Notes: generated by a model from the letters alone, not told the origin. 64,000 nucleotides of DNA from Flavobacterium flabelliforme (GCF_017948675.1 NZ_JAGFBU010000006.1:1-64000); one strand, 5' to 3'. Shown: positions 36,247 through 46,716, counted from the first letter of the stretch. Numbers and translations are program-made.

Positions 36247-37170
36247 TTATTTTTTTACTCGTGTTGGTGTGTCTTTGCCCGTTATAATACTCTGAGAACT
36301 AATAGCAATTGCCTCAATAATTTTGGTCATATTATCTAAATCTAATGTTGCTACTTCATCACTCAATTTATGATAATTGGCTTCTACGTCCATTTTAGAA
36401 GTTGAAATGGTATGTGCAGGAACACCTTGTGCGGCCAATCTTGCATTATCTGAACGATAAAAAAGTTGCTCTGTAGGATATGGATCTTGATAGAAATTAA
36501 AACTTGTACCTTTTAAATTATTTTGCAAAATAGTTCCGAAATCTGTTTTTTCAAAACCAGTAATGTAAGCTGAGTTTTTACCCCACTTGCTTTCGGTACC
36601 AATCATTTCGATATTAAACATTGCCACTACTTTTGCTGGATCCATCTTAGCAGAGAAGAATTTTGATCCAAAACCGCCCATTTCCTCTCCTGTAAAGGCA
36701 ACAAAAATAATCGTACGTTCATTTTGACCTAAATCTTTAAAATATTTTGCCAATGCAATTACAGCTGTCGTTCCAGATGCATCATCATTTGCGCCATTAT
36801 AAATCTTGTCTTCACCTTCTTTTTCCATTCCTAAATGGTCATAATGTGCAGAAAAGATAACAAATTCTTCTGGTTTAGATTTTCCAGGTAAAACTCCGAT
36901 TACATTGTTTGCCGGTTTCCCTTTAACATCAAATTCTTGACGGTAATTGGTCAAATTATCATAGTAAGAAAGGTTAATTTTCTTGAATTCGTTTTCAATA
37001 AAAGCAGAAGCCAGTTCAATACCTGCTGAGAATGTGGCTCTTCCTTCCATTTTATCAGATGCGAGCTCCGTCTCAATTCGGATTACTTCTTTCTTATCAA
37101 TTACTACTTTTTTCTGAGCTTGAACTAAAAATCCAAGAAAAAGGAAGACTAAAATAATTTTGTTTTTCAT
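36247..37170 (-). CDS. M28-family zinc aminopeptidase
   Basis: A 307-residue secreted peptidase: signal peptide to about QAQKK, then an M28 zinc-peptidase fold. The metal ligands are visible as HYDHLG, NGANDDASG, TGEEMGGFGSKFF and IEMIG, with a His near KLSDEV at the end. Its specificity is unknown. It is divergent from gldA. Confidence 0.9.
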   Translation of the reverse strand: MKNKIILVFLFLGFLVQAQKKVVIDKKEVIRIETELASDKMEGRATFSAGIELASAFIENEFKKINLSYYDNLTNYRQEFDVKGKPANNVIGVLPGKSKPEEFVIFSAHYDHLGMEKEGEDKIYNGANDDASGTTAVIALAKYFKDLGQNERTIIFVAFTGEEMGGFGSKFFSAKMDPAKVVAMFNIEMIGTESKWGKNSAYITGFEKTDFGTILQNNLKGTSFNFYQDPYPTEQLFYRSDNARLAAQGVPAHTISTSKMDVEANYHKLSDEVATLDLDNMTKIIEAIAISSQSIITGKDTPTRVKK

Positions 37171-37350
37171 AATGATACTGCTTATTTATTTGATTATACG
37201 TTTTAAAAAGTGCTATCGAAAACCATACTTCAGTCTTAAAACGCTCTTTTTAATAATAAATAACTAATTTTTTTTAAAATTACTTATTTGACATTCAAAG
37301 AAACAACAAATCCATCTTTTTCTGATTACTTTTGCAACAAATAATATGTC

Positions 37351-38250
37351 ATGTCAATAGAAGTAAATAATATATCCAAAAGTTATGGTGCACAATGCGC
37401 CTTAGACAACATCTCCTTTTCTGTAAATAAAGGTGAAATCGTTGGTTTTTTAGGTCCAAACGGAGCTGGTAAATCTACTTTAATGAAAATATTAACTACT
37501 TACATCAATGCAGATCAAGGTTCTGCGATGGTAAATGGACATGATGTAAACACGGATCAAAAAGCAGTACAGCTTTCTATTGGTTATTTGCCAGAACACA
37601 ATCCGCTTTACTTAGATCTTTATGTGAGAGAATATCTGGCTTTTAATGCTGCTGTTTATAAAGTGGCTAAATCCCGAATTGAAGAGGTAATTTTACTTAC
37701 CGGATTAGCTACGGAAAGTCATAAAAAAATTGGGCAACTCTCTAAAGGTTATCGTCAACGTGTAGGACTTGCAAACGCTTTATTGCACAATCCAGATGTT
37801 TTGATTTTGGATGAACCAACGACTGGTTTAGACCCAAATCAATTAATCGAAATTAGAAATGTGATAAAGAATGCGGGGAAAAACAAAACTGTTTTCCTTT
37901 CTACTCATATTATGCAAGAAGTAGAAGCTATTTGCGACCGCGTTATCATTATAAATAATGGTAAAATTGTTGCAGATAAAAAATTAGACAAACTTATTTC
38001 TGCTGATAAAGAGCAAGTAATTGAAGTTGAATTTGACTATAAAATAGAAGAACAAGCGATCTCTAAAATTGAGAATCTTACTTCCTATAAAAATACGCAT
38101 GACATGATTTGGGAATTAACTTTCCTTGCCGAAAAAGACATGCGTTCAGTAGTTTTTGATTTTGCTACTGCCAATGGATTAAAAACGCTTCAACTGAATC
38201 AAAAAAATAAAAACCTAGAAGCTGTATTTAGAGAAATAACTAAAAAATAA
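37351..38250 (+). CDS. gldA: GldA, ATP-binding subunit of the gliding motility ABC transporter
   Basis: A 299-residue ABC ATPase with Walker A GPNGAGKS (about 36-43), the signature QLSKGYRQRVGLANALL, and Walker B VLILDEPTTGLDPNQL. The whole sequence closely resembles GldA of Flavobacterium, which with GldF and GldG forms a transporter needed for gliding. gldF and gldG are not in this window. It stands alone between the M28 peptidase and DUF389 genes. Confidence 0.88.
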   Translation: MSIEVNNISKSYGAQCALDNISFSVNKGEIVGFLGPNGAGKSTLMKILTTYINADQGSAMVNGHDVNTDQKAVQLSIGYLPEHNPLYLDLYVREYLAFNAAVYKVAKSRIEEVILLTGLATESHKKIGQLSKGYRQRVGLANALLHNPDVLILDEPTTGLDPNQLIEIRNVIKNAGKNKTVFLSTHIMQEVEAICDRVIIINNGKIVADKKLDKLISADKEQVIEVEFDYKIEEQAISKIENLTSYKNTHDMIWELTFLAEKDMRSVVFDFATANGLKTLQLNQKNKNLEAVFREITKK

Positions 38251-38254
38251 CTTC

Positions 38255-39562
38255 TTATTGCTGTCTGTAGATTTCAACTTTCTCTCTTGAAAGTCGTTGT
38301 TCCAACCACAAAATTAGTTTTTGTTTTGAACTTTTTGAAAGCTCACTTTTACTCTTGTAAATCATTACTGGAACTACTTTAGACTTTTCTGTGTTTTCGT
38401 CATAGGTATGATTTGAGATTGCAAGATTTTCAATTTCTGGAAAAATGATTTTAGCTTCGGCTAATACTACAGCATTATTATAAGTGTTTTTCTTAATTTG
38501 TTTTTCTAATTGCAAAATAGTTAAATCCTTTTTGTTTAAAATTGATTTCTCCAAGTTAATTTGGTTGGAAATATACTTTTTGATGTCAGTTGTATCTTGT
38601 CTTATTTTTAATTCTGTATTTTCAATACCGTAATTTTTCAATCTTTTATTCAGGATTTGTAATTCTTCATTCGTTGTTTTTTTGGCAAGAAAAACAAGTT
38701 CGATTTTTTTGGGAATCACATTAGTTTTTATTTTTTTATAAAGAATAGTATATCCTTTATTGGTAAATTCATCTGTTATAAAAAGTTCAATTTTTTGATT
38801 GTACTTTTTTTCTTGAATTAAGATGTAAGCAAAATAAACGCTAGGAATAATCATCACCAAAATTAATGAAGTCATAGCGTATCGCACCTTTTTTTCGCGA
38901 CCTTCATCAATTTGTTTCACCGACGGGTATTTCAGGTATTTAACAATCAAAAAAGTTGCAATACATATAAAAACACAATTTATAATGTACAGGTAAATAG
39001 CACCAAAAAAGAAACCCATATTGCCTATTGCTAATCCGTAACCTGCAGTACACAAAGGAGGCATCAATGCTGTTGCAATAGCAACACCCGGAATAGGATT
39101 TCCTTTTTCGACTCTAGTTATGGCTATAACTCCAACTAATCCTCCAAAAAAGGCAATGAAAATATCATAAATATTAGGTGAAGTTCTGGATAATAATTCA
39201 GATTGTGTTTCCTTAAAAGGACTTAAATAAAAATAAATAGTAGAGACTACCAATCCAACAATTGTTGCAATAAGAAGGTTTTTTAATGCTTTTTTCAAAA
39301 GATTAAAATCATAAATTCCTAAACCAAATCCAGCCCCAACTATTGGACCCATTAAAGGAGAAATTAGCATCGCACCAATTACTACCGCCGTAGAATTTAC
39401 ATTTAACCCAACTGACGCTACCACAATTGCACAGGCTAAAATCCAAAAATTAGATCCTCTAAAAGAAATATTGGCTTTTACATTTTCTAATACTTTTAAC
39501 CGGTCTTCTTCACCAGAATGCAGGTTAATAAAATTTATAATTTTATGAATAATGTCTTTCAT
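38255..39562 (-). CDS. DUF389-family membrane protein
   Basis: A 435-residue protein of the DUF389 family: the N-terminal half has about six membrane helices (GSNFWILACAIVVASVGLNV, VVIGAMLISPLMGPIVGAGF, NLLIATIVGLVVSTIYFYL and others), followed by a soluble C-terminal region (about 230-435) rich in charged residues. No function is established for the family. It nearly touches the convergent gldA end (4 bp). Confidence 0.88.
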   Translation of the reverse strand: MKDIIHKIINFINLHSGEEDRLKVLENVKANISFRGSNFWILACAIVVASVGLNVNSTAVVIGAMLISPLMGPIVGAGFGLGIYDFNLLKKALKNLLIATIVGLVVSTIYFYLSPFKETQSELLSRTSPNIYDIFIAFFGGLVGVIAITRVEKGNPIPGVAIATALMPPLCTAGYGLAIGNMGFFFGAIYLYIINCVFICIATFLIVKYLKYPSVKQIDEGREKKVRYAMTSLILVMIIPSVYFAYILIQEKKYNQKIELFITDEFTNKGYTILYKKIKTNVIPKKIELVFLAKKTTNEELQILNKRLKNYGIENTELKIRQDTTDIKKYISNQINLEKSILNKKDLTILQLEKQIKKNTYNNAVVLAEAKIIFPEIENLAISNHTYDENTEKSKVVPVMIYKSKSELSKSSKQKLILWLEQRLSREKVEIYRQQ

Positions 39563-39625
39563 AAATGTGTGTTTGCTACCGTAAAAGATGAAATTACATA
39601 TTTATTTTTGATTACACTACGCAAT

Positions 39626-40411
39626 TTATTTTTTATTTCTTTCTTTGGAATAGAGATCAGATATCGTGTAAAATTTCATGTCATTTGACTTGATGTATCT
39701 ACATATTGCTATCAAAGTTTTGTATTCGGTTTCGTATTGCGCATCCGACTTATAAACTGGCTTATGTGCATAAAAGATCACCACTCTATTATTTTTTTTT
39801 GCATACTCTAACAAAGATAGAAAATAGGGAATACTATATTGTGGATAGCTATTATCAATTCCTAATCCATACAAAACTCTGTTATAATTAAAATAACATT
39901 TTTGCTGATTAGGTGCTACTTTACCATAAGTAGTTGCTCTGATAATATTAAATTCTTTAAGCAAAAGAGTATCTGTTTTTGCATCTCTAGATCCATAAGG
40001 ATAAGCAAAAGAGTGAATGGGCATTGCATTTTCATTCATCGATTGCATCATTGGAAAAATTTCTTTATTTAAGTACTGTATGTCACCATTCTTGGTTTGA
40101 TAAGGTGCCGCTTTAACGTGCATCCAACCATGTCCTCCAATTTCGTTTCCTTTACTTTTTAAAATTTTCAATTTATTTAATTGAGAAACGGGAAGCGTGT
40201 TGAATTGAGATATAAAAAAAGTAGCTTTCCAATTGTATCTTTCCAATAATTTATCGGCGTTATACCATTCATCAACATAATTATCATCAAAAGTAATTGC
40301 AACACCAGCTTGTAGTTTTTTTTCAATTGGCGAAGCAACATTATCTTCACTTTTACTACAAGAAAATAAAAAAACAATACTCATTAATAGAACGCCAATT
40401 TTTAATTTCAT
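39626..40411 (-). CDS. Polysaccharide deacetylase family lipoprotein
   Basis: A 261-residue lipoprotein (acyl Cys in LFSCSKSE near residue 18) with a NodB-type deacetylase fold: AITFDDNYVDEWY (metal-binding Asp pair), the GGHGWMH histidine motif, and YGSRDAKTD. The catalytic elements are modified compared with the usual HSxxH motif (here HGWMH), so activity is likely but the substrate is unknown. Confidence 0.88.
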   Translation of the reverse strand: MKLKIGVLLMSIVFLFSCSKSEDNVASPIEKKLQAGVAITFDDNYVDEWYNADKLLERYNWKATFFISQFNTLPVSQLNKLKILKSKGNEIGGHGWMHVKAAPYQTKNGDIQYLNKEIFPMMQSMNENAMPIHSFAYPYGSRDAKTDTLLLKEFNIIRATTYGKVAPNQQKCYFNYNRVLYGLGIDNSYPQYSIPYFLSLLEYAKKNNRVVIFYAHKPVYKSDAQYETEYKTLIAICRYIKSNDMKFYTISDLYSKERNKK

Positions 40412-40624
40412 TATTTAATATTTATCAGTAATTGAAGCAAAAGAAATATCGAAGTAGAATACTACACTTGTACGTATAATTTGAACAACTGTTCTTATTA
40501 AAGACAAAATATTTATTTCTACGGGAAAGATACAAATCAACACGAAAGCCAATTACTTTTTTTAATATTTTTTGATAAAAAAAATAGTGAGAATTATTTT
40601 TGAAAGTAAATAAATTCCTCAACA

Positions 40625-41581
40625 TTAAAATACCTGACTTGCTATTTGCCTAATGTTCTCTGATTTTCCCATAGAATAATAATGCAGAACAGGAACCCCA
40701 GCAGCTTTTAACTCCAATGATTGTTGAATTGCCCACTCAATTCCAACTTGTCTAATCCCTGCATTATCTTTACATTCCTCTACTGCTTGAATTAAATCCT
40801 CCGGTAAATCGATACGAAAAATTTGGGGTAATATTTGTAAATGTCGTTGTACTGCAAGTGGTTTAATCCCCGGTATTATTGGAACCATAATTCCCATTTC
40901 TCTTGCTTTGGCAACAAATTGAAAATATTTAGCATTATCAAAAAACATTTGTGTCACTACATAATCTGCACCTGCATCTACTTTTTCTTTCAATCGTTTT
41001 AAATCAGAAAGTAAAGAGGGCGATTCTAAATGTTTTTCAGGATAACCAGCAACGCCAATACAAAAATCAGACTTATTATCCGTATGCATTACATCATGAA
41101 GATATTTACCTTGATTCAATTGATCAATTTGTTTTACTAGATCAACAGCGTAATTATTCCCACCATATTGCGCTTTAAAAGACTGCTCCTCTTTCATGGC
41201 ATCACCACGAAGCGCCATTACATTATTGATTCCCAAATAATGGCAATCTACTAGCAAATACTCTGTTTCCTCTTTTGTAAAACCACCACAAAGTACATGA
41301 GGAATTGTATCTACATCGTATTTATGTTTTATTGAGGCACAAATCCCTAAGGTTCCAGGGCGCATTCTAGTTAATTTTTTATCCAATAAGCCGTTGTCTT
41401 TTTTAACATAAATAAATTCTTCACGAGAAGTAGTTACATCAATAAACGGTGGCTTAAACTCCATTAAAGGATCTATATTGTCATACAAATCTTGAATACT
41501 TTTGCCTTTTTGAGGCGGAATAATTTCAAAAGAAAATAATGTCTCTCCTTTTGCGCCTTCTATATGTTGTGTTACTTTCAT
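40625..41581 (-). CDS. metF: Methylenetetrahydrofolate reductase
   Basis: A 318-residue flavoprotein that reduces methylene-THF to methyl-THF for methionine synthesis. Motifs: FSFEIIPPQKGKS near the start, MALRGDAMKEE and QMFFDNAKYFQFV, IPGIKPL. It is the last gene of the metH-metF group. The 66 bp before it hold short repeats of CTAAAGTC, including a weak AGTCATA/TATGACT hairpin. Confidence 0.95.
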   Translation of the reverse strand: MKVTQHIEGAKGETLFSFEIIPPQKGKSIQDLYDNIDPLMEFKPPFIDVTTSREEFIYVKKDNGLLDKKLTRMRPGTLGICASIKHKYDVDTIPHVLCGGFTKEETEYLLVDCHYLGINNVMALRGDAMKEEQSFKAQYGGNNYAVDLVKQIDQLNQGKYLHDVMHTDNKSDFCIGVAGYPEKHLESPSLLSDLKRLKEKVDAGADYVVTQMFFDNAKYFQFVAKAREMGIMVPIIPGIKPLAVQRHLQILPQIFRIDLPEDLIQAVEECKDNAGIRQVGIEWAIQQSLELKAAGVPVLHYYSMGKSENIRQIASQVF

Positions 41582-41647
41582 TTTAAGTCTTAAAGTTTGA
41601 ATGTCTAAAGTCTAAAGTCATATCCTTTGGACTTTATGACTATTTTT

Positions 41648-44329
41648 TTAGTCTGCTATATTGGGGTTTAACCATTTCATGGCTACTTCCGTTGGAATAC
41701 TTCTTCGTTTAGCATAATCAATCACTTGATCTTCCTTTATTTTTCCGAGTCCAAAATACTTGCTTTCTGGATTTCCAAAATAATATCCTGAAACAGCAGA
41801 AGCAGGCCACATCGCCATACTCTCGGTTAAAACCACTCCTATTTCATCCTCAACATTTAACAATTTCCATATAGTAGGTTTTTCTAAATGGTCTGGACAA
41901 GCAGGATAACCTGGTGCGGGACGAATTCCTTTGTAAGTTTCCGCAATCATATCTTCGGTTGTCAAAGCTTCATCAGCCGAGTATCCCCAAATTTCTTTAC
42001 GTACTTTTTCATGAAGGTATTCTGCAAAAGCTTCAGCCAAACGATCTGCCATTGCTTTAACCATGATCGCATTATAATCATCTAAATCTTTTACAAATTC
42101 TTCTGCCCATTCATCGACACCAAAACCCGTTGTTACACAGAAACAGCCCATATAATCTGTTATACCACTATCTTTAGGCGCAATAAAATCAGATAAAGCT
42201 ATATTTGGAGCGCCTTTTGTTTTTTGAGATTGCTGGCGCAAAGTCAAGAATTTCTCTAGTACTTTTCCGTTTTCATCACTCAATTCAATATCATCATCAT
42301 TGACTTGGTTGGCTGGAAAAATACCGTAAATTCCTTTGGCTGTTAGTTTCTTTTCTTTTAAAATGACTTCTAACATCGCTTTGGCATCCGCAAAAACAGC
42401 AGTTGCTTGTTCTCCCACTACCTCATCGGTAAGAATGTCTGGATACTTTCCGTGCAATTCCCAAGTTCTAAAAAAAGGTGTCCAGTCAATGTAAGGAACC
42501 AAAACATCTATATCGACTTCAATAACTTTTACACCAATAAAATTGGGTTTCACTGGTTTGTAATTTGCCCAATCCAATTGCAATTTATTTTTTCTTGCCT
42601 GTTCTATTGTTAAGAAGTTTTTATCGCGAGATCGGCTCAAGAAAGTCTCTCTAAAAGCATCGTATTCTTCGCGAATCGAAGCCATATATATTTTTTTATC
42701 ACTATTTAGCAAACTTCCCGCAACTGTTACCGCTCTAGAAGCATCGTTGACATGAACTACGGTTTGCCGGTATTGTGGAGCAATTTTTACAGCTGTGTGC
42801 GCTCTGGAAGTAGTCGCTCCACCAATCATAATCGGGATTTTGATGTCTTGTTTATCTAATTCTTTAGCCAGATAAACCATTTCGTCAAGCGAAGGGGTAA
42901 TCAATCCGCTAAGACCAATAATATCTACGTTATGCTCTATCGCAGCTGCAATAATTTTCTCTGGCGCAACCATTACACCTAAATCGACGATTTCATAATT
43001 ATTACAGGCTAAAACCACCGAAACAATATTTTTTCCGATATCGTGAACGTCTCCTTTTACAGTAGCCATCAATATTTTTCCATTTCCTTGCTTGTCTCCC
43101 GCTTGTTTACTGGCTTCAATAAAGGGCAATAAATAAGCAACCGCTTTTTTCATTACACGAGCTGATTTTACCACTTGTGGCAAAAACATTTTTCCTGATC
43201 CAAACAAATCACCCACGACATTCATTCCTGTCATTAAATTAATTTCGATCACTTCAATTGGCTTTGCGGCTGCTAATCGCGCTTCCTCAACATCTTCTTC
43301 AATATATTGATCGACACCTTTTACAAGAGAATGTGTAATTCTTTCTTGTACGGTTCCCGAACGCCATTCTTGAATTGCTTTCTCATTTCCTTTTACATCG
43401 CCTTTTACATTTTCGGCAAAATCCAATAAGCGTTCTGTTGCATCATCACGTCTATTTAAAATAACATCTTCTACATGCTCCAATAAATCTTTTGGAATTT
43501 CATCGTAAATAGAAAGCATTTCTGGGTTTACAATCCCCATCGTCATTCCGTTTTGAATGGCATGATATAAAAACACCGAATGCATTGCTTCTCGAACCGT
43601 ATCATTTCCTCTAAACGAAAACGAAACATTGCTCACTCCGCCACTAATATGGGCATGCGGCAAGTTTTCGCGAACCCATTTTGTTCCTCTAAAAAAATCC
43701 AAAGCGTTTAGGCGATGCTCGTCCATTCCTGTTGCTACTGGAAATATATTTAAATCAAAGATGATGTCTTGAGCTGGAAAACCCACTTTATTTACCAAAA
43801 TATCATACGAACGCTGACAAATTTCTATTCTTCGCTCGTAATTATCAGCTTGCCCTACCTCATCAAAAGCCATCACAATTACTGCGGCTCCATAGCGCTT
43901 AATTAATTTAGCATGATGAACAAAAGCTTCTTCACCTTCCTTCAAAGAAATAGAATTCACGACACTTTTTCCTTGAACTACTTTCAATCCCGCTTCTATA
44001 ATTTCCCATTTCGAGCTATCAATCATGATTGGCACACGCGAAATATCAGGCTCGGCAGCGATTAAATTCAGGAATTTTGTCATTGCATAAACACCATCAA
44101 GCATCCCTTCATCCATATTAATATCGATGATTTGGGCGCCACCTTCTACTTGCTCTTTGGCAATACTAAGTGCTTCTTCGTATTTTTCTTCCTTGATTAA
44201 TCGAAGGAATTTTCTAGAACCTGTAACGTTTGTTCGTTCTCCAACATTGATAAACAAACTCTCTGGAGTTATTGTTAAAGGCTCTAATCCTGATAATACA
44301 AGGTTTTTTCTTGTTTCTTTTTCTGCCAT
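41648..44329 (-). CDS. metH: Methionine synthase, pterin- and cobalamin-binding part (MetH-C)
   Basis: An 893-residue cobalamin-dependent methionine synthase lacking the first domain. It starts with a pterin-binding domain ([13 protein letters not shown]), a B12 domain with DVHDIGKNI (about 425-433), and ends with the activation domain ([12 protein letters not shown] near 810). The homocysteine-binding domain is encoded by the separate gene at 45273-46274, so the enzyme is split. The two genes are separated by a lipoprotein gene and a repeat-filled gap. Confidence 0.95.
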   Translation of the reverse strand: MAEKETRKNLVLSGLEPLTITPESLFINVGERTNVTGSRKFLRLIKEEKYEEALSIAKEQVEGGAQIIDINMDEGMLDGVYAMTKFLNLIAAEPDISRVPIMIDSSKWEIIEAGLKVVQGKSVVNSISLKEGEEAFVHHAKLIKRYGAAVIVMAFDEVGQADNYERRIEICQRSYDILVNKVGFPAQDIIFDLNIFPVATGMDEHRLNALDFFRGTKWVRENLPHAHISGGVSNVSFSFRGNDTVREAMHSVFLYHAIQNGMTMGIVNPEMLSIYDEIPKDLLEHVEDVILNRRDDATERLLDFAENVKGDVKGNEKAIQEWRSGTVQERITHSLVKGVDQYIEEDVEEARLAAAKPIEVIEINLMTGMNVVGDLFGSGKMFLPQVVKSARVMKKAVAYLLPFIEASKQAGDKQGNGKILMATVKGDVHDIGKNIVSVVLACNNYEIVDLGVMVAPEKIIAAAIEHNVDIIGLSGLITPSLDEMVYLAKELDKQDIKIPIMIGGATTSRAHTAVKIAPQYRQTVVHVNDASRAVTVAGSLLNSDKKIYMASIREEYDAFRETFLSRSRDKNFLTIEQARKNKLQLDWANYKPVKPNFIGVKVIEVDIDVLVPYIDWTPFFRTWELHGKYPDILTDEVVGEQATAVFADAKAMLEVILKEKKLTAKGIYGIFPANQVNDDDIELSDENGKVLEKFLTLRQQSQKTKGAPNIALSDFIAPKDSGITDYMGCFCVTTGFGVDEWAEEFVKDLDDYNAIMVKAMADRLAEAFAEYLHEKVRKEIWGYSADEALTTEDMIAETYKGIRPAPGYPACPDHLEKPTIWKLLNVEDEIGVVLTESMAMWPASAVSGYYFGNPESKYFGLGKIKEDQVIDYAKRRSIPTEVAMKWLNPNIAD

Positions 44330-44665
44330 TTTATTTATTTTTAATTCTAAATCATTTTCAAAATGAAATAGATTTAATCTTTATTTTTCATGTTTTGGGC
44401 GTGACCCAAAAAGGGTCGGGCTATCGTTTCAAGTCCTCGCTTAGTTGCGCTATCGCTGCACTTCACTGTGGGCTTTTCACTGCTATCCCTCACGCGGTTT
44501 TGTACTCTGTCATTGAGAGGAGTTGCGAGGCACAAAGCAATTCTATTTGTTGCTCTGGCGATACCATTCCATCGTTCCTCGGAAAGACTCACTTGATGCT
44601 TTTATTTCTTGAGCACGTTTATTCTCCTTGTGGACACGAGCGAGACTCGCGCACTCGCAAATGAT
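44330..44665. other. Gap filled by dispersed repeats
   Basis: The 336 bp hold a full family A repeat (44397-44497), then a second repeat with GTCATTGAGAGGAG and GCGAGGCACAAAGCAATTCT (about 44508-44545), then a third GC-rich fragment (about 44610-44655) ending GAGCGAGACTCGCGCACTCG. No gene is supported. Confidence 0.65.
44397..44497 (+). repeat. Dispersed repeat family A, copy 4 (full form)
   Basis: It runs GGGCGTGACCC, a short loop, GGGTCGGGCTATCG, a variable middle, then CACTGCTATCCCTCACGCGG. The copy at 55985-56122 has the same landmarks on the other strand, while the middle differs. Confidence 0.75.
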
Positions 44666-45166
44666 TTATCCTATTCCAATATTTTTTTTTCTGACAAACA
44701 CCCAATGTCCATTTTCTTTTGTAAAATAATATCTGTCCTTGGTCATAGCTATTCCAATCACTTTTTTAACATCGATAGTCGCTTTGTACTTGTCAACTTT
44801 GAAATTTAAAAAACTCACAAACAAAAAATTGACATCATCATTATTAAGCTTTACTATCTCTATTTTATAGTTTGATTTGAAATTAACTAAATCATTTCTA
44901 TTAATAATGAAACTTGAATTGTAATCTTTTATATTTTGAACTAAAACAGAATCAATTAACCCTATTTTTATCTGCTCAATTTTAACGTTTTCAAACTCTT
45001 CTGGAGTAGGCATTTTACTCGTATCAAAACGCTCAACAGAATCTAACAAAACATTTATATTTTGAATAATCAATTCTCGACCACTATCAACTTTGATTTC
45101 TTGTTTACAACTTAAAAAAAACATCAAACTAAAAAGTACAAATAATGGATTGAATTTTTTTAACAT
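44666..45166 (-). CDS. Small lipoprotein of unknown function
   Basis: A 166-residue protein with a lipoprotein signal (Cys20 in FFLSCKQE), followed by a mixed alpha/beta domain. I do not recognise a family. It lies between the two parts of the split MetH on the same strand, so it could be on the same mRNA, though nothing ties it to methionine synthesis. Confidence 0.75.
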   Translation of the reverse strand: MLKKFNPLFVLFSLMFFLSCKQEIKVDSGRELIIQNINVLLDSVERFDTSKMPTPEEFENVKIEQIKIGLIDSVLVQNIKDYNSSFIINRNDLVNFKSNYKIEIVKLNNDDVNFLFVSFLNFKVDKYKATIDVKKVIGIAMTKDRYYFTKENGHWVFVRKKNIGIG

Positions 45167-45272
45167 AGCTTCTAATTTTTAATTCTTTTCTAAATAAAAA
45201 AAGGTTTACATCATAACAGTCAAAACTCTCAATTTATAAGTTTAAAACTGCAACAAATTGTATATCAACATT

Positions 45273-46274
45273 TTACATCACCGCCGTCGAAACTCTTGGT
45301 TTGTAATCCTTAGCGATATCAGCAATCAGTTTGATGTGTGCTGGGGTTGTTCCGCAACAACCGCCTATGATGTTTACTAAATTATCGTCTAAATAGGTTT
45401 TGATTTGCGCTTGCATTTCCTCTGGTGTTTCATCGTATTCTCCAAAAGCATTTGGCAATCCTGCATTAGGATGCGCCGAAACATTAAATGAAGTATTGTG
45501 TGAAAGGGTTTTTAAATAAGGCTTTAACAAATCGGCACCAAGGGCACAATTAAAACCTACACTTAACAATGGAATGTGTGAAACTGAAACTAAGAAAGCT
45601 TCGACCGTTTGCCCAGAAAGTGTTCTTCCGGAAGCATCAGTAATAGTTCCAGAAACCATGATTGGAATATCAATATTGCGTTCGTCTTTCACTTCTTCGA
45701 TAGCGAAAAGTGCTGCTTTAGCATTTAAGGTATCAAAAATAGTTTCGACTAATAACAGATCGCAACCGCCATCCATCAAAGCTTCTACTTGTTGTTTGTA
45801 TGCCACGCGCAAATCATCAAAAGTTACGGCTCTATATCCAGGATCATTTACATCTGGTGACATGCTTGCTGTTCTGTTGGTTGGCCCTATAGAACCGGCT
45901 ACAAAACGCGGTTTTTCTGGATTTTTTGCCGTGAATTCGTCAGCTACTTCTCGAGCAATTTTTGCAGATTGAAAATTCATTTCGTAAACCAAATCTTCGA
46001 GATGGTAATCGGCCATTCCGATTGTGGTACTCGAAAAAGTATTGGTTTCAATAATATCGGCTCCTGCTTCAAAGTATTTGGCATGAACTTCTCTAATCGA
46101 TTTGGGTTGGGTTAGCGACAGTAAATCATTATTTCCTTTTAGTGAATGTGGAAAATCTTTGAAACGCACTCCACGAAAATCTTCTTCGGAGAAATTATAA
46201 CGTTGCAACATGGTTCCCATGGCTCCATCTAAAATAAGAATTCTCTCTTTTATTGCCGTTTGAATGTTTGACAT
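45273..46274 (-). CDS. metH: Homocysteine S-methyltransferase domain of split methionine synthase (MetH-N)
   Basis: A 333-residue protein equal to the first domain of MetH. Zinc-binding cysteines are Cys in [11 protein letters not shown] (about 238) and the pair in [10 protein letters not shown] near the C terminus. It would bind homocysteine and hand it to the cobalamin part encoded at 41648-44329. It is expressed from a SAM-I riboswitch at 46521-46622 after a 240-nt spacer that contains a repeat. Confidence 0.93.
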   Translation of the reverse strand: MSNIQTAIKERILILDGAMGTMLQRYNFSEEDFRGVRFKDFPHSLKGNNDLLSLTQPKSIREVHAKYFEAGADIIETNTFSSTTIGMADYHLEDLVYEMNFQSAKIAREVADEFTAKNPEKPRFVAGSIGPTNRTASMSPDVNDPGYRAVTFDDLRVAYKQQVEALMDGGCDLLLVETIFDTLNAKAALFAIEEVKDERNIDIPIMVSGTITDASGRTLSGQTVEAFLVSVSHIPLLSVGFNCALGADLLKPYLKTLSHNTSFNVSAHPNAGLPNAFGEYDETPEEMQAQIKTYLDDNLVNIIGGCCGTTPAHIKLIADIAKDYKPRVSTAVM

Positions 46275-46358
46275 AATAGTTTCAGTTCTTGAAAATCTCT
46301 TTTTAGGAGTTTTTTACTTTTGATTAATATTTACAAAAGTTCACTATAATGGCTTTTT

Positions 46359-46425
46359 AGCCCTGATGGAAGCGGTATCCTTTTATTCTGGGGTTCAGAA
46401 TAAAAGATATAGCGTACAGCAGGAA
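46359..46425 (-). repeat. Dispersed repeat family A, copy 5 (short form) in the metH leader
   Basis: On the minus strand: TCCTGCTGTACGCTATATC, a perfect stem TTTTATTCTG/CAGAATAAAA, then GGATACCGCTTCCATCAGGG. Because it lies between the riboswitch and the start codon, it would be transcribed and could fold in the 5-prime leader. Confidence 0.75.
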
Positions 46426-46520
46426 GAATATTGGCAAAAAAAGCACCAATAATCCGCTCAAAAAGGATATTAAAATGTTGTCAAGAAAAGGTTGGGGAAA
46501 TACTAAGTGTGTATTCGTGT

Positions 46521-46622
46521 GTTATCTATCCACATATTTTGTGGTAGAATGTAGCACCTTCTTTATAAAATAAAGGGTTGCTAAGGTTTCATTGGGTCTT
46601 TCCCTCCGCCTTTCGTGATAAC
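46521..46622 (-). ncRNA. SAM-I riboswitch upstream of split metH
   Basis: On the minus strand it has the S-box core: GAAAGGCGGAGGGAAAGACC, ATGAAACCTTAGCAACCC and AAGGTGCTACATTCTACC. P1 pairs GTTATC (46622-46617) with GATAAC (46526-46521), and P4 is the CCACA/TGTGG hairpin. The RNA senses SAM and normally lowers expression of methionine genes when SAM is high. No clear terminator follows, so control may be at translation, or termination needs the downstream repeat. Confidence 0.9.
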
Positions 46623-46645
46623 TTTCAATAAATATAGGAACACTG

Positions 46646-46676
46646 CAAAGTAAAGACATAGCGTTACTACTTGCAA
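46646..46676 (-). promoter_or_regulatory. Promoter of the metH riboswitch transcript
   Basis: Minus strand TTG (46676-46674), a 20-base spacer, and TTACTTTG (46653-46646), which is one base off TAnnTTTG. It lies about 24 nt before the riboswitch and inside the palindrome region. Confidence 0.5.
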
Positions 46677-46689
46677 GTAATAACGCTAT
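46658..46689. terminator. 32-bp near-perfect palindrome after the reductase gene
   Basis: ATAGCGTTACTACTTG/CAAGTAATAACGCTAT folds with one mismatch. On the plus strand it is followed by ATTTTTT, so it looks like a terminator for plus transcription, but both neighbours run minus. It also overlaps the riboswitch promoter, so its role is uncertain. Confidence 0.45.
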
Positions 46690-46716
46690 ATTTTTTAACT
46701 ATTTTTTGGTAAATTG

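Larger units (their letters stand above)
46275..46716 (-). other. Upstream region of the split metH: riboswitch, repeat and palindrome
   Basis: The 442-bp spacer holds, in reading order on the minus strand, a 32-bp palindrome with a promoter (46646-46689), the SAM-I riboswitch (46521-46622) and a family A repeat (46359-46425). No coding region is supported. Confidence 0.7.

Noticed and set aside
39706..39891. Plus-strand frame inside the polysaccharide deacetylase gene
   Set aside because: It is a shadow of the minus-strand gene without a promoter or recognisable protein pattern.
44374..44664. Open frames in both directions across the repeat stack
   Set aside because: They are translations of dispersed repeats with no family resemblance.
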